Both the position numbers and the translations under genes were made by a program. Of a stretch of DNA of 19,148 bases, positions 1 through 6,249 are shown piece by piece. The DNA is from CAIPVR01 sp049316905. Its GTDB lineage: Bacteria; Actinomycetota; Acidimicrobiia; Acidimicrobiales; Microtrichaceae. Under the pieces are notes generated by a model. That model worked only from the letters and a program-made list of their open reading frames with translations. It searched no databases and had not been told where the DNA came from. The DNA lies in contig JBMOJH010000063.1 in assembly GCA_049316905.1 (NCBI GenBank), positions 1 through 19,148 of the forward strand, read 5' to 3'. How positions within the stretch are numbered: position 1 is the first letter of the stretch; each line of letters opens with the position of its first letter.

Positions 1-823
1 CCTCGAGCAGCTGGTCCGACAGCTGCTGCAGCTGCGCCCGCTGCTCCGGCGTCATCGAGTTCAACATGGCCTGCGCCGCGGCCATGCGGCGGGCCATCAC
101 CTCGAGCAGCTCGTCGAGGTCCTTCGGGTTCTCCGGGAAGAAGTCGCCGTGGCGCTCCATGAAGCCGTCGAAGTCGGGTTCCTCACCGCGCGCCCGCTGC
201 TCGAGCATCTGGTTGAGCTCCGCCATCATGTCCTTCATGCGGGCCATGTCCTCGGGCGACATGCCCTGCACCGCCCCCGACAGCTCGTTGACGTACTGCT
301 GCATGAGCTGCTCGCGCAACGTGTCCATGAGCTCGGAGAAGCGCTGCGCCGCCTCGGCGGAGGCGAAGTCGTAGCGCTCGAGGCCCTTCACCTGCCCGGC
401 GAGGTCGGGCGGGAGCATGTCGAGCTCCATGTTGCGGCCGGCGGCGGTCTCCTCGCTGAGCTCCTGGCGACGCGGGTCGCCCGACTCGCGGGCCGCGTCC
501 ACCTGGCGCTGCAGCTCGTCGCGCTCCTGCTGGACGACCTCCCGCAGCTCCTTGGCGATGTCGTCGTACACGCCGCCGAGGTCGAACTGGTCGAGACGCT
601 CGCGGCGGCGGTCACGCAGCTGCTCCATGAGGTCCCGGAGCCCCTGGACCTCCTCGCCGTTCCGGTCGCGGAAGCCCTGCTGCATCATCCGTCGGAGCGC
701 CGAGTTCAGGTCGCCGTGGTAGAGCAGGTCGTCGGTCAGCCGCTCCATGACGTCGAGGGCATCGAGCTCGAAGCCGACCTGCGTGCCGTCCCATGGTGAG
801 TAGCGGAAGCGGGGACGGGGCAT
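1..823 (-). CDS. VWA-domain protein of the MoxR/VWA pair, N-terminal part (cut by left edge)
   Basis: The minus strand is open from an ATG at 823 to the window edge (274 codons, no stop). The protein begins MPRPRFRYSPWDGT. It is rich in charged helical stretches, with likely coiled coils around residues 60-115. It contains blocks I recognise from actinobacterial VWA proteins encoded next to Mg-chelatase-like ATPases: LPPDLAGQVKGLERYDF, MSPEDMARMKDMMAELNQML and DFDGFMERHGDFFPENP. In that family the von Willebrand A domain with its MIDAS site is C-terminal, so it should lie beyond the edge and cannot be confirmed here. The expected role is a metal-dependent adaptor for the AAA+ ATPase at 2205-3662. 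The start is supported by a -10-like TAGCCT six nt upstream (leaderless) and by the absence of a Shine-Dalgarno. A glycosidase gene on the other strand separates it from its partner. Confidence 0.85.
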   Translation of the reverse strand, partial: MPRPRFRYSPWDGTQVGFELDALDVMERLTDDLLYHGDLNSALRRMMQQGFRDRNGEEVQGLRDLMEQLRDRRRERLDQFDLGGVYDDIAKELREVVQQERDELQRQVDAARESGDPRRQELSEETAAGRNMELDMLPPDLAGQVKGLERYDFASAEAAQRFSELMDTLREQLMQQYVNELSGAVQGMSPEDMARMKDMMAELNQMLEQRARGEEPDFDGFMERHGDFFPENPKDLDELLEVMARRMAAAQAMLNSMTPEQRAQLQQLSDQLLE

Positions 824-835
824 GGGCCGAGGCTA
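824..835 (-). promoter_or_regulatory. Leaderless-type -10 element of the VWA gene
   Basis: Read on the minus strand, TAGCCT (835 to 830) is followed by six nt and then the ATG at 823, which would put the transcription start on the start codon. The stretch ACGGGTAGCCTC is repeated in front of the AAA+ gene at 3662. No convincing -35 is visible. Confidence 0.6.
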
Positions 836-877
836 CCCGTGGGTGCGCCGGGCCCGCCGTCGGTGCAGGATGCGGGC

Positions 878-2122
878 ATGGCGACCGGGACGTTCCCCGA
901 CGGGTTCATGTGGGGCACCGCCGCCTCCTCGACCCAGACGGAGGGGGCGGCGCCGCGCAGCGACTGGGCCGCGTGGGAGGCCGCGGGCCGGGCGCCGCGG
1001 TCCGGCGACGGCAACGGGTTCGCCACCCGGTACGCCGAGGACCTCGCCCAGTGGGCCTCGCTGGGGCTCACCCACCACCGGCTGTCGCTGGAGTGGGCCC
1101 GGCTGGAGCCCCGGCCGGGCGAGCACGACCCGGGCGCGGTGGAGCACTACCGGGAGCTGCTGCGGGCGGCCGGCGAGGCCGGAGTGGACGTGTGGGTGTG
1201 CCTGCACCACTTCACGCTCCCCGGCTGGTTCGCCGACGACGAGGGCGGGTTCCTCGACGACCGGGCCCGGGGGTACTTCTGGGCGCGACACGTGGACTGG
1301 GTGGGCGAGACCTTCGGCGACCTGGTCCACGGGTGGGCGCCGGTCAACGAGCCGGTGGCCTACGCGTTCGGCGGCTGGCTGGTGGGCGACATCCCGCCCG
1401 GGCGCCACGACGTGGGCGCGTTCGCCGAGGCCCTCGAGGCGGTGCTGCTCGCGAACCACGAGGCGTGGCGGTTGCTGCGGTCGGGCGACCAGCCGGTGTC
1501 GACGATCATGAACCTGTCCCCGGTGTTCCCCGAGTGGCCCTCGGGTGACGAGCGCGAGCGGGCGCCGGCCGAGGCCAACACGCGGCTGTTCGACGACGTG
1601 ATCTGGCGGTCGTGGACCCGGGCGCTACGCGACGGCGTGCTGTCGGTGCCGGGCCGGCCCGAGCGGGAGGTGCCCGAGATGGCGGGCTCCTTCGACCTGA
1701 TCGGCTTCAGCTACTACAACGCCTTCTCGGTCCACGCGGACCTGTCCACCGGGCCCTACCCCGCGGACGCCCGCGTCGGCCCGCTCGGCTACGCGCCGTG
1801 GGCCGAGGGGCTCGGACTGGTCCTCCGGCGGCTGCACGAGGACCTGCCGGGTCGACCGCTGGTGGTCGCGGAGTGCGGCCTGGGGACGCCGACCGTGGCC
1901 GACGACGACGAATGGCGCGCGGCGTACCTCGAGGACTGTCTGGCCCTCACCCGCGACGCGATCGCGGACGGGGTCGACGTTCGCGGCTTCTTCCACTGGA
2001 CGCCGGTCGACAACTACGAGTGGACGAGCGGCTACGACGTGGCCTTCGGCCTCATCGACCGCGACCGCACACCGAAGGGCTCTGCCGACGTGGCCCGCCG
2101 CTGGGCCATCGGCATCCCCTGA
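878..2122 (+). CDS. Glycoside hydrolase family 1 (beta-glucosidase/beta-galactosidase type)
   Basis: A 414-residue GH1 enzyme expected to hydrolyse beta-linked glucosides or galactosides in the cytoplasm; no signal peptide is seen. The N-terminus has the family signature FPDGFMWGTAASSTQTEG. The acid/base glutamate lies in NEP (E158) and the nucleophile in AECG (E332, in place of the usual ENG). The C-terminal GYDVAFGLIDRD...PKGSADVARRW matches the family's end. The length is slightly below the usual 440-470. I chose ATG 878 over the GTG at 839 because the family signature starts just after it. It has AGGA seven nt upstream, and CAGGAT six nt upstream could serve as a leaderless -10. The gene lies on the opposite strand between an AAA+ gene and its VWA partner, so it looks like a later arrival there. 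Substrate specificity cannot be read from the sequence. Confidence 0.9.
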   Translation: MATGTFPDGFMWGTAASSTQTEGAAPRSDWAAWEAAGRAPRSGDGNGFATRYAEDLAQWASLGLTHHRLSLEWARLEPRPGEHDPGAVEHYRELLRAAGEAGVDVWVCLHHFTLPGWFADDEGGFLDDRARGYFWARHVDWVGETFGDLVHGWAPVNEPVAYAFGGWLVGDIPPGRHDVGAFAEALEAVLLANHEAWRLLRSGDQPVSTIMNLSPVFPEWPSGDERERAPAEANTRLFDDVIWRSWTRALRDGVLSVPGRPEREVPEMAGSFDLIGFSYYNAFSVHADLSTGPYPADARVGPLGYAPWAEGLGLVLRRLHEDLPGRPLVVAECGLGTPTVADDDEWRAAYLEDCLALTRDAIADGVDVRGFFHWTPVDNYEWTSGYDVAFGLIDRDRTPKGSADVARRWAIGIP

Positions 2123-2130
2123 ACCCAACC

Positions 2131-2188
2131 CCCCGCTTTGTGATGCCGCTGACGACACATGCGTCGTCGCCAGCATCACAAAGCGGGG
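2131..2188. repeat. Long inverted repeat between convergent genes (bidirectional terminator or REP-like element)
   Basis: Perfect 16-bp arms, CCCCGCTTTGTGATGC at 2131-2146 and its exact reverse complement at 2173-2188, flank an inner hairpin GACGAC/GTCGTC (2151-2156 / 2163-2168). The element fills the gap between the glycosidase stop (2122) and the AAA+ stop (2205). It could terminate both transcripts, although there is no U-tract. The length, perfection and two-level structure also fit a repetitive extragenic palindrome. Confidence 0.75.
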
Positions 2189-2204
2189 AGGGGCACGAAC
2201 AGGG

Positions 2205-3662
2205 TCAGCCGCGGGCGCGGTACTGGGCCCGGCCCGCCACGGCGTCCTTGTTGAGCCGCTTCGACAGGTGCAGGCCCTCGAGCACGAGCTCGACCGCGGA
2301 GGCGACCAGGCCCGGGCCGGCCTGCTCCCCCACCAGCTCACCCACGGGCCCGGCGAGTGCCGGGAGCTCCGCCACGAGGTCGACGTAGGACGAGGCCGCC
2401 ACGTCCTCGCCGATCTCCACCGGGTCACGGCCCTCGAAGGCCTCCACGACCCGCGTGAGCTGCTCGGGCGACACGCGCTCGCGGAAGACCGTGAGGATCG
2501 CGGTGCGCACGAGGTGGTCGAGGATCTGCTCCTCGCGGCCCTCCTCGAGCGACTCGATCTCCACCTTGCCGGCGGTCGACGCGGGCAGCGCCTCGAGGTC
2601 GCAGATGCGGGGCACGACCTCGTCCTCGTCCGCGAGCAACGCCCGGCGCGCCGCGTTCGCCACCATCACCTCGTAGTTCGACACCGACAAGCGCACCGAC
2701 ACGCCGGAGCGCTGCGAGATGTGCGGGCTCTGCCGCGCCGCCTGCGAGAGCGTGGCGATGATGTCGGCCATGTGGTCGGGCACGGTCACCGTCACGCCGT
2801 CCGCGCTGAACGGGTCGGCCTCCTGGCGGACGATCTCCACCTCGGTCTCGACGTCGAGCGGGTAGTGCGTGCGGACCTGCGAGCCGAAGCGGTCCTTCAG
2901 CGGGGTGATGAGCCGGCCGCGGTTCGTGTAGTCCTCGGGGTTCGCGGAGGCCACGAGCAGCAGGTCCAGCGGCAGCTGGATCTTGAAGCCGCGGATCTGC
3001 ACGTCGCGCTCCTCGAGCACGTTGAGCAGGCCCACCTGGATGCGCTCGGCGAGGTCCGGGAGCTCGTTGATGGCGAAGATGCCGCGGTTGGTCCGTGGCA
3101 CGAGACCGAAGTGCAGCGCGCGCTCATCGGACAGGTACCGGCCCTCCACGATCTTCATCGGGTCGACCTCGCCGATCAGGTCCGCGATCGACGTGTCGGG
3201 GGTGGCCAGCTTCTCGCCGTAGCGCAGGCTCCGGTGCACCCACCCGATCGGCGTGGCGTCGCCGGCGTCGGCCACGAGCTCACGGGCGTGCACCGAGACC
3301 GGGTGGTAGGGGTCGTCGTGGATCTCGGAGCCCTCGACCACCGGCATCCACTCGTCGAGCAGGCCGACGAGGGAGCGGATGATGCGGGTCTTCGCCTGAC
3401 CCCGCTCGCCGAGGAAGATCACGTCGTGGCCGGCGAGGAGTGCGTTCTCCAGCTGGGGGAAGACGGTGTCCTCATAGCCGAGGACCGATGGGAACAGCGT
3501 CTCGCCGGCCCGGATGCGGGCCGCCGCGTTGCGCCGGATCTCGGCCTTGACCGGCACGGAGTCCCACCCGGAGGCCCGGAGCTCCCCCAGGGTCGCGGGG
3601 AGATGGTCCGGCGGGACCGGGGCGAGCAGGGCATCGGTCGGGGCGGTCGTTGGGTCGGCCAT
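2205..3662 (-). CDS. MoxR / Mg-chelatase-like AAA+ ATPase
   Basis: A 485-residue cytoplasmic AAA+ ATPase of the ChlI/MoxR group. Walker A is GERGQAKT (85-92) and Walker B is GIFAINE (194-200). A sensor-1 region SANPEDYTNRGRL (from about 239) is followed by PLKDRFG, which carries the likely arginine finger. The C-terminal part holds the helical lid. These ATPases work with a VWA-domain partner in remodelling or metal-insertion tasks; annotations as 'magnesium chelatase' in bacteria without chlorophyll are by homology only. The partner gene is at 1-823 on the same strand, with a glycosidase gene inserted between. ATG 3662 has no Shine-Dalgarno but has TAGCCT six nt upstream, as the VWA gene does. 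A hypothetical Mg-chelatase role is unlikely here because no tetrapyrrole genes are nearby. Confidence 0.9.
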   Translation of the reverse strand: MADPTTAPTDALLAPVPPDHLPATLGELRASGWDSVPVKAEIRRNAAARIRAGETLFPSVLGYEDTVFPQLENALLAGHDVIFLGERGQAKTRIIRSLVGLLDEWMPVVEGSEIHDDPYHPVSVHARELVADAGDATPIGWVHRSLRYGEKLATPDTSIADLIGEVDPMKIVEGRYLSDERALHFGLVPRTNRGIFAINELPDLAERIQVGLLNVLEERDVQIRGFKIQLPLDLLLVASANPEDYTNRGRLITPLKDRFGSQVRTHYPLDVETEVEIVRQEADPFSADGVTVTVPDHMADIIATLSQAARQSPHISQRSGVSVRLSVSNYEVMVANAARRALLADEDEVVPRICDLEALPASTAGKVEIESLEEGREEQILDHLVRTAILTVFRERVSPEQLTRVVEAFEGRDPVEIGEDVAASSYVDLVAELPALAGPVGELVGEQAGPGLVASAVELVLEGLHLSKRLNKDAVAGRAQYRARG

Positions 3663-3674
3663 GGGCGGAGGCTA
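3663..3674 (-). promoter_or_regulatory. Leaderless-type -10 element of the AAA+ gene
   Basis: TAGCCT (3674 to 3669, minus strand) lies six nt before the ATG at 3662, inside the block ACGGGTAGCCTC that also precedes the VWA gene. The two leaders differ at a single base from there to the start codon. Confidence 0.6.
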
Positions 3675-3772
3675 CCCGTGGCCCGATCACGAGGACCCTC
3701 GGCCGGTGACCGTCGCGACGCCGATCACCCCGGCCTCGACGGAGAGGTCACGGAACCTCCACCCGGCGGACA

Positions 3773-3786
3773 CCCCGACGTCGGGG
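3773..3786. repeat. Perfect 14-bp palindrome between divergent genes
   Basis: CCCCGACGTCGGGG is self-complementary over its whole length. It lies in the 253-bp gap between the divergent AAA+ gene and the PhoX-like gene, about 130 bp before the latter. It could be an operator or a hairpin. The rest of the gap shows no gene. Confidence 0.4.
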
Positions 3787-3915
3787 GTGGGCCACCTTGC
3801 TCCGGTTGGATGATTCCGGAAACCGTGCTCGGCACTCGACGGGTCGCCCCGCGGCCTCGAACGACACGAACCACAGGAGCCAGACGACCCGGCGCACGCC
3901 GGACAGGAGGGGACG

Positions 3916-5049
3916 ATGGATCGACGCAGCTTCCTTCGCTCGGGTGCGGTGGGCGGCGCAGCCGCCGCTGCAGCCGTGGTGATCTCGCCGTACGACGCGC
4001 TCGCGGCGCCCGCGGTCGTGGGGCCCGGTCCGTACGGCGCGCTCCGCACCGCCGACACCAACGGCATCCAACTCCCGGCGGGCTTCAGCTCCCGCGTCGT
4101 CGCCCGTTCGGGCCAGCGCGTGGGCAGCACCGGGTACACCTGGCACTCGAACCCCGACGGCGGCGCCTGCTTCCCGGCGGCCGCCGGAGGCTGGGTCTAC
4201 GTGTCCAACTCGGAGAGCACCTCGGGCGGGGCGAGCGCGCTCACCTTCTCCAGCGCCGGCACGGTCACGGCCGCCTACCGGATCCTGAGCGGCACGACCC
4301 GCAACTGCGCCGGTGGGCCCACCCCCTGGGGCACGTGGCTGTCGTGCGAGGAGACCTCGAACGGGCGTGTCTGGGAGTGCAACCCGCTCGCCGCCGGGAA
4401 CGGCACCGTTCGGAGCGCCCTCGGCCGGTTCAACCACGAGGCCGTCGCGGTCGACCCCGTCCGCCGGCACCTCTACCTGACCGAGGACGCGCCCGACGGG
4501 CGGCTGTACCGGTTCCGGCCGAGCGCCTACCCGGACCTGACCAGCGGCGTGCTCGAGGTCGCCAAGGTGACCAACGGTGCCGTCACGTGGATCGGCCCGG
4601 TGAGCCCCACCGTGACCCAGACATCGTCCAACCGGCCGGCCGGCTCGACCGCCTTCAACGGCGGAGAGGGGGCCTGGTACGACCGCGACTGCGTCTACTT
4701 CACCACCAAGGGCGACAACCGGGTGTGGAAGCTCAACTGCGCCACGCAGACCATCGAGGTGATCTACAGCCCGACGGTGACGCCGGGCGGGGCGCTGAGC
4801 GGCGTGGACAACGTCACCGTCTCCGCCGGCGGCGACGTCTACGTGGCCGAGGACGGCGGGAACATGGAGCTCGTGATCATCTCCCGGGAGGGCCAGGTGG
4901 CGCCGTTCCTGCGCATCACCGGTCAGTCGTCCTCGGAGATCACCGGTCCTGCGTTCAGCCCGGCCGGCAACCGCCTCTACCTGAGTTCCCAGCGCGGCAC
5001 CGCCAGCGCGGGCATCACCTACGAGATCACCGGCCCCTTCCGGCCCTGA
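3916..5049 (+). CDS. Tat-exported PhoX/DUF839-like protein
   Basis: A 377-residue secreted protein. The N-terminus MDRRSFLRSG is a twin-arginine signal followed by an Ala-rich hydrophobic stretch, with a likely cleavage after ALA (residue 30). The mature part shows PhoX/DUF839 blocks: NCAGGPTPWGTWLSCEET (130-147), RFNHEAVAVDP (171-181), LTEDAPDGRLYRF (188-200), EGAWYDRDCVYFTTKGDN (251-268) and VYVAEDGG (308-315). PhoX enzymes are beta-propeller phosphatases that fold with Fe and Ca in the cytoplasm and are exported by Tat. This protein is much shorter than classical PhoX (about 600 residues), so phosphatase activity is not certain. The start is fixed by a strong AGGAGG at 3905-3910, five nt upstream, so this gene is not leaderless. 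A hairpin follows at 5065-5093. No Pho-box was recognised. Confidence 0.85.
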   Translation: MDRRSFLRSGAVGGAAAAAAVVISPYDALAAPAVVGPGPYGALRTADTNGIQLPAGFSSRVVARSGQRVGSTGYTWHSNPDGGACFPAAAGGWVYVSNSESTSGGASALTFSSAGTVTAAYRILSGTTRNCAGGPTPWGTWLSCEETSNGRVWECNPLAAGNGTVRSALGRFNHEAVAVDPVRRHLYLTEDAPDGRLYRFRPSAYPDLTSGVLEVAKVTNGAVTWIGPVSPTVTQTSSNRPAGSTAFNGGEGAWYDRDCVYFTTKGDNRVWKLNCATQTIEVIYSPTVTPGGALSGVDNVTVSAGGDVYVAEDGGNMELVIISREGQVAPFLRITGQSSSEITGPAFSPAGNRLYLSSQRGTASAGITYEITGPFRP

Positions 5050-5064
5050 GGGAGATGGACGACG

Positions 5065-5093
5065 GGGGGTCCGGGCCGTCGGTCCGGACCCCC
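5065..5093. terminator. GC hairpin between convergent genes
   Basis: Perfect 10-bp arms GGGGGTCCGG (5065-5074) and CCGGACCCCC (5084-5093) enclose a nine-nt loop. It lies 15 bp after the PhoX-like stop and 14 bp after the stop of the 31-residue ORF coming from the other side, so it can serve both. There is no U-tract, as is common in high-GC actinobacteria. Confidence 0.7.
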
Positions 5094-5107
5094 ACGGGAC
5101 GCCCGGT

Positions 5108-5203
5108 TCAGCCCTCGCGGATGACGGCCTTGGGTCGGTCCGGCTTGCGGAGCTGCTTGCCCATGGTCTTGTGGAGGGGCTTGTAGGGGGTGCGCACCGG
5201 CAT
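5108..5203 (-). CDS. Small basic 31-residue protein, last cistron of the ATP-grasp/alpha-E/transglutaminase operon
   Basis: An ATG at 5203 opens a 31-codon frame starting MPVRTPYKPLHKTMGK and ending KAVIREG-stop. It contains five Lys, four Arg, one Gln, one Asp, one Glu and no Cys, giving a net charge of about +7. The start has a clear AAAGGA (5215 to 5210) six nt upstream. That Shine-Dalgarno shares a base with the TGA of the transglutaminase, so translation should be coupled. The stop is 14 nt before a strong hairpin, which is where the last gene of an operon should end. I do not recognise a family. A ribosomal substrate, tag or small partner of the upstream enzymes is possible. That it is a real gene is supported by the ribosome site, the coupling and its position, not by homology. 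Confidence 0.65.
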   Translation of the reverse strand: MPVRTPYKPLHKTMGKQLRKPDRPKAVIREG

Positions 5204-5209
5204 GGTGGG

Positions 5210-5215
5210 TCCTTT
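5210..5215 (-). promoter_or_regulatory. Ribosome binding site of the 31-residue ORF, overlapping the upstream stop
   Basis: AAAGGA on the minus strand, six nt before ATG 5203. Its first A is the last base of the transglutaminase TGA (5217 to 5215). This site is the main evidence that the very short frame is translated. Confidence 0.65.
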
Positions 5216-6249
5216 CATCTCGCTGGTTGTTGCTGTTGCTGCTGTTGTTGCTGCTGGCGGATCGTCGACCCGGCGGAGGTGGGGGCGGGGACGCGACGGG
5301 CCGGGAGCGGCATCCCGGCGGGGAGCGTCCCGCTCATGTGCGGCGCGCCGGCGGCCTGGCCGGTACCGGAGCCGCGCCAGAGCTCGGCGCCGTCGACCCG
5401 CCGGATCTCGACCTCCGGCGCCACGGCGGAGGCCGCAGGACCCAGGTACACGCCGCGCAGGGGCTGCACGTCGTCGTAGCTGCGCCCGTGGCCGATCTTC
5501 ACGTGGTGCTCGCCGACGACCTGCCCGTTGGTGGGGTCGAGGGCCAGCCATCCCCAGCCCGGCACCGCGGCCTCCATCCAGGCGTGGGTCTGCACCACCA
5601 CGGTGTCGGCCCGCGGCGCGGCGCCGGTGCGGTCGGACTCGGTGAACAGGTACCCCGACACGTAGCGGGCCGGGATCCCGACCGAGCGGCACATCGCCAC
5701 GGCGAGGTGCGCGAAGTCCTGGCAGACGCCACGACCACCGGCCAGCACGTCCTCCACGGCGATGCCCACGTCGGTGGACCCCGGCACGTACTCGAGGTGG
5801 GTCCCCACGTAGCGGTGGACCGCGAGGATCGTGCCCACCACGTCGGGACCGGCGAGCTCGCCCTGGCGGCGGGCCGCGGCCTCCACGCCCTGGCCGCCGT
5901 CGGTGTGGCGGTCGCGCTGGAGGTACTCCACGTGGGCGTCCACGAAGTCGCCGCGGCGTAGCGCCTCCGTGCGGGGCGCCGCGGTCGGCAACGGCCGGGG
6001 CCGGGTCTCGACCGACGCCTCCGCCGTGACCGACATCCGTTCGTGCGGCCGCCGCACGCCGAACGCGTCCACGCGGGTGCCCCACGAGTCGAGGTAGCTG
6101 AACACCCGGGCCGCGGGGTCCACGGTGACGCGGTAGTCGAGGAGCCGCTGGCTCTCGTCGCTCGCCGGGCAGGCGCGCAGCTCGTTCTGGGACTCGCTGG
6201 TGGGCTCGGAGTACGAGAACACCGTCCGGTACCGCACGTCGAGCCTCAC
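5215..6249 (-). CDS. Transglutaminase-like cysteine protease/ligase with polyglutamine tail
   Basis: A 344-residue protein of the transglutaminase-like family found with CP-ATP-grasp and alpha-E genes. An N-terminal beta-rich domain starts VRLDVRYRTVFSYSEP. The catalytic core has Cys176 in GVCQDFAHLAVAMCR, His222 in THAWMEA and Asp238 in ALDPTNG. Such domains cleave or form isopeptide or peptide bonds, and no signal peptide is present, so it should be cytoplasmic. The start is GTG 6249, which overlaps the alpha-E stop as GTGA. Beyond the usual end of the fold (around residue 285) there is a tail of about 55 residues rich in Gly, Ala, Pro and Arg, ending STIR, ten consecutive Gln (332-341) and PAR. 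The glutamine run uses five CAG and five CAA codons in mixed order. A longer upstream reading frame through the alpha-E gene is a shadow. Confidence 0.88.
   Translation of the reverse strand: MRLDVRYRTVFSYSEPTSESQNELRACPASDESQRLLDYRVTVDPAARVFSYLDSWGTRVDAFGVRRPHERMSVTAEASVETRPRPLPTAAPRTEALRRGDFVDAHVEYLQRDRHTDGGQGVEAAARRQGELAGPDVVGTILAVHRYVGTHLEYVPGSTDVGIAVEDVLAGGRGVCQDFAHLAVAMCRSVGIPARYVSGYLFTESDRTGAAPRADTVVVQTHAWMEAAVPGWGWLALDPTNGQVVGEHHVKIGHGRSYDDVQPLRGVYLGPAASAVAPEVEIRRVDGAELWRGSGTGQAAGAPHMSGTLPAGMPLPARRVPAPTSAGSTIRQQQQQQQQQQPAR

Noticed and set aside
149..799. A 216-codon plus-strand open frame at the left edge
   Set aside because: Antisense to the VWA-type protein, whose minus-strand translation has recognisable family blocks.
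2268..5186. A 972-codon plus-strand open frame
   Set aside because: It lies antisense to the AAA+ gene and runs out of frame through the PhoX-like gene. Its translation is Arg/His/Gly-rich with no domain; it is open only because of the high GC content.
5227..5256. A leucine-rich plus-strand start (MLLLLL) suggesting a signal peptide
   Set aside because: It is the complement of the polyglutamine codons of the transglutaminase; the rest of that frame has no domain.
5215..5256. A CAG microsatellite
   Set aside because: The run mixes CAG and CAA irregularly, so it is not a pure triplet repeat; selection on the protein is the better explanation.
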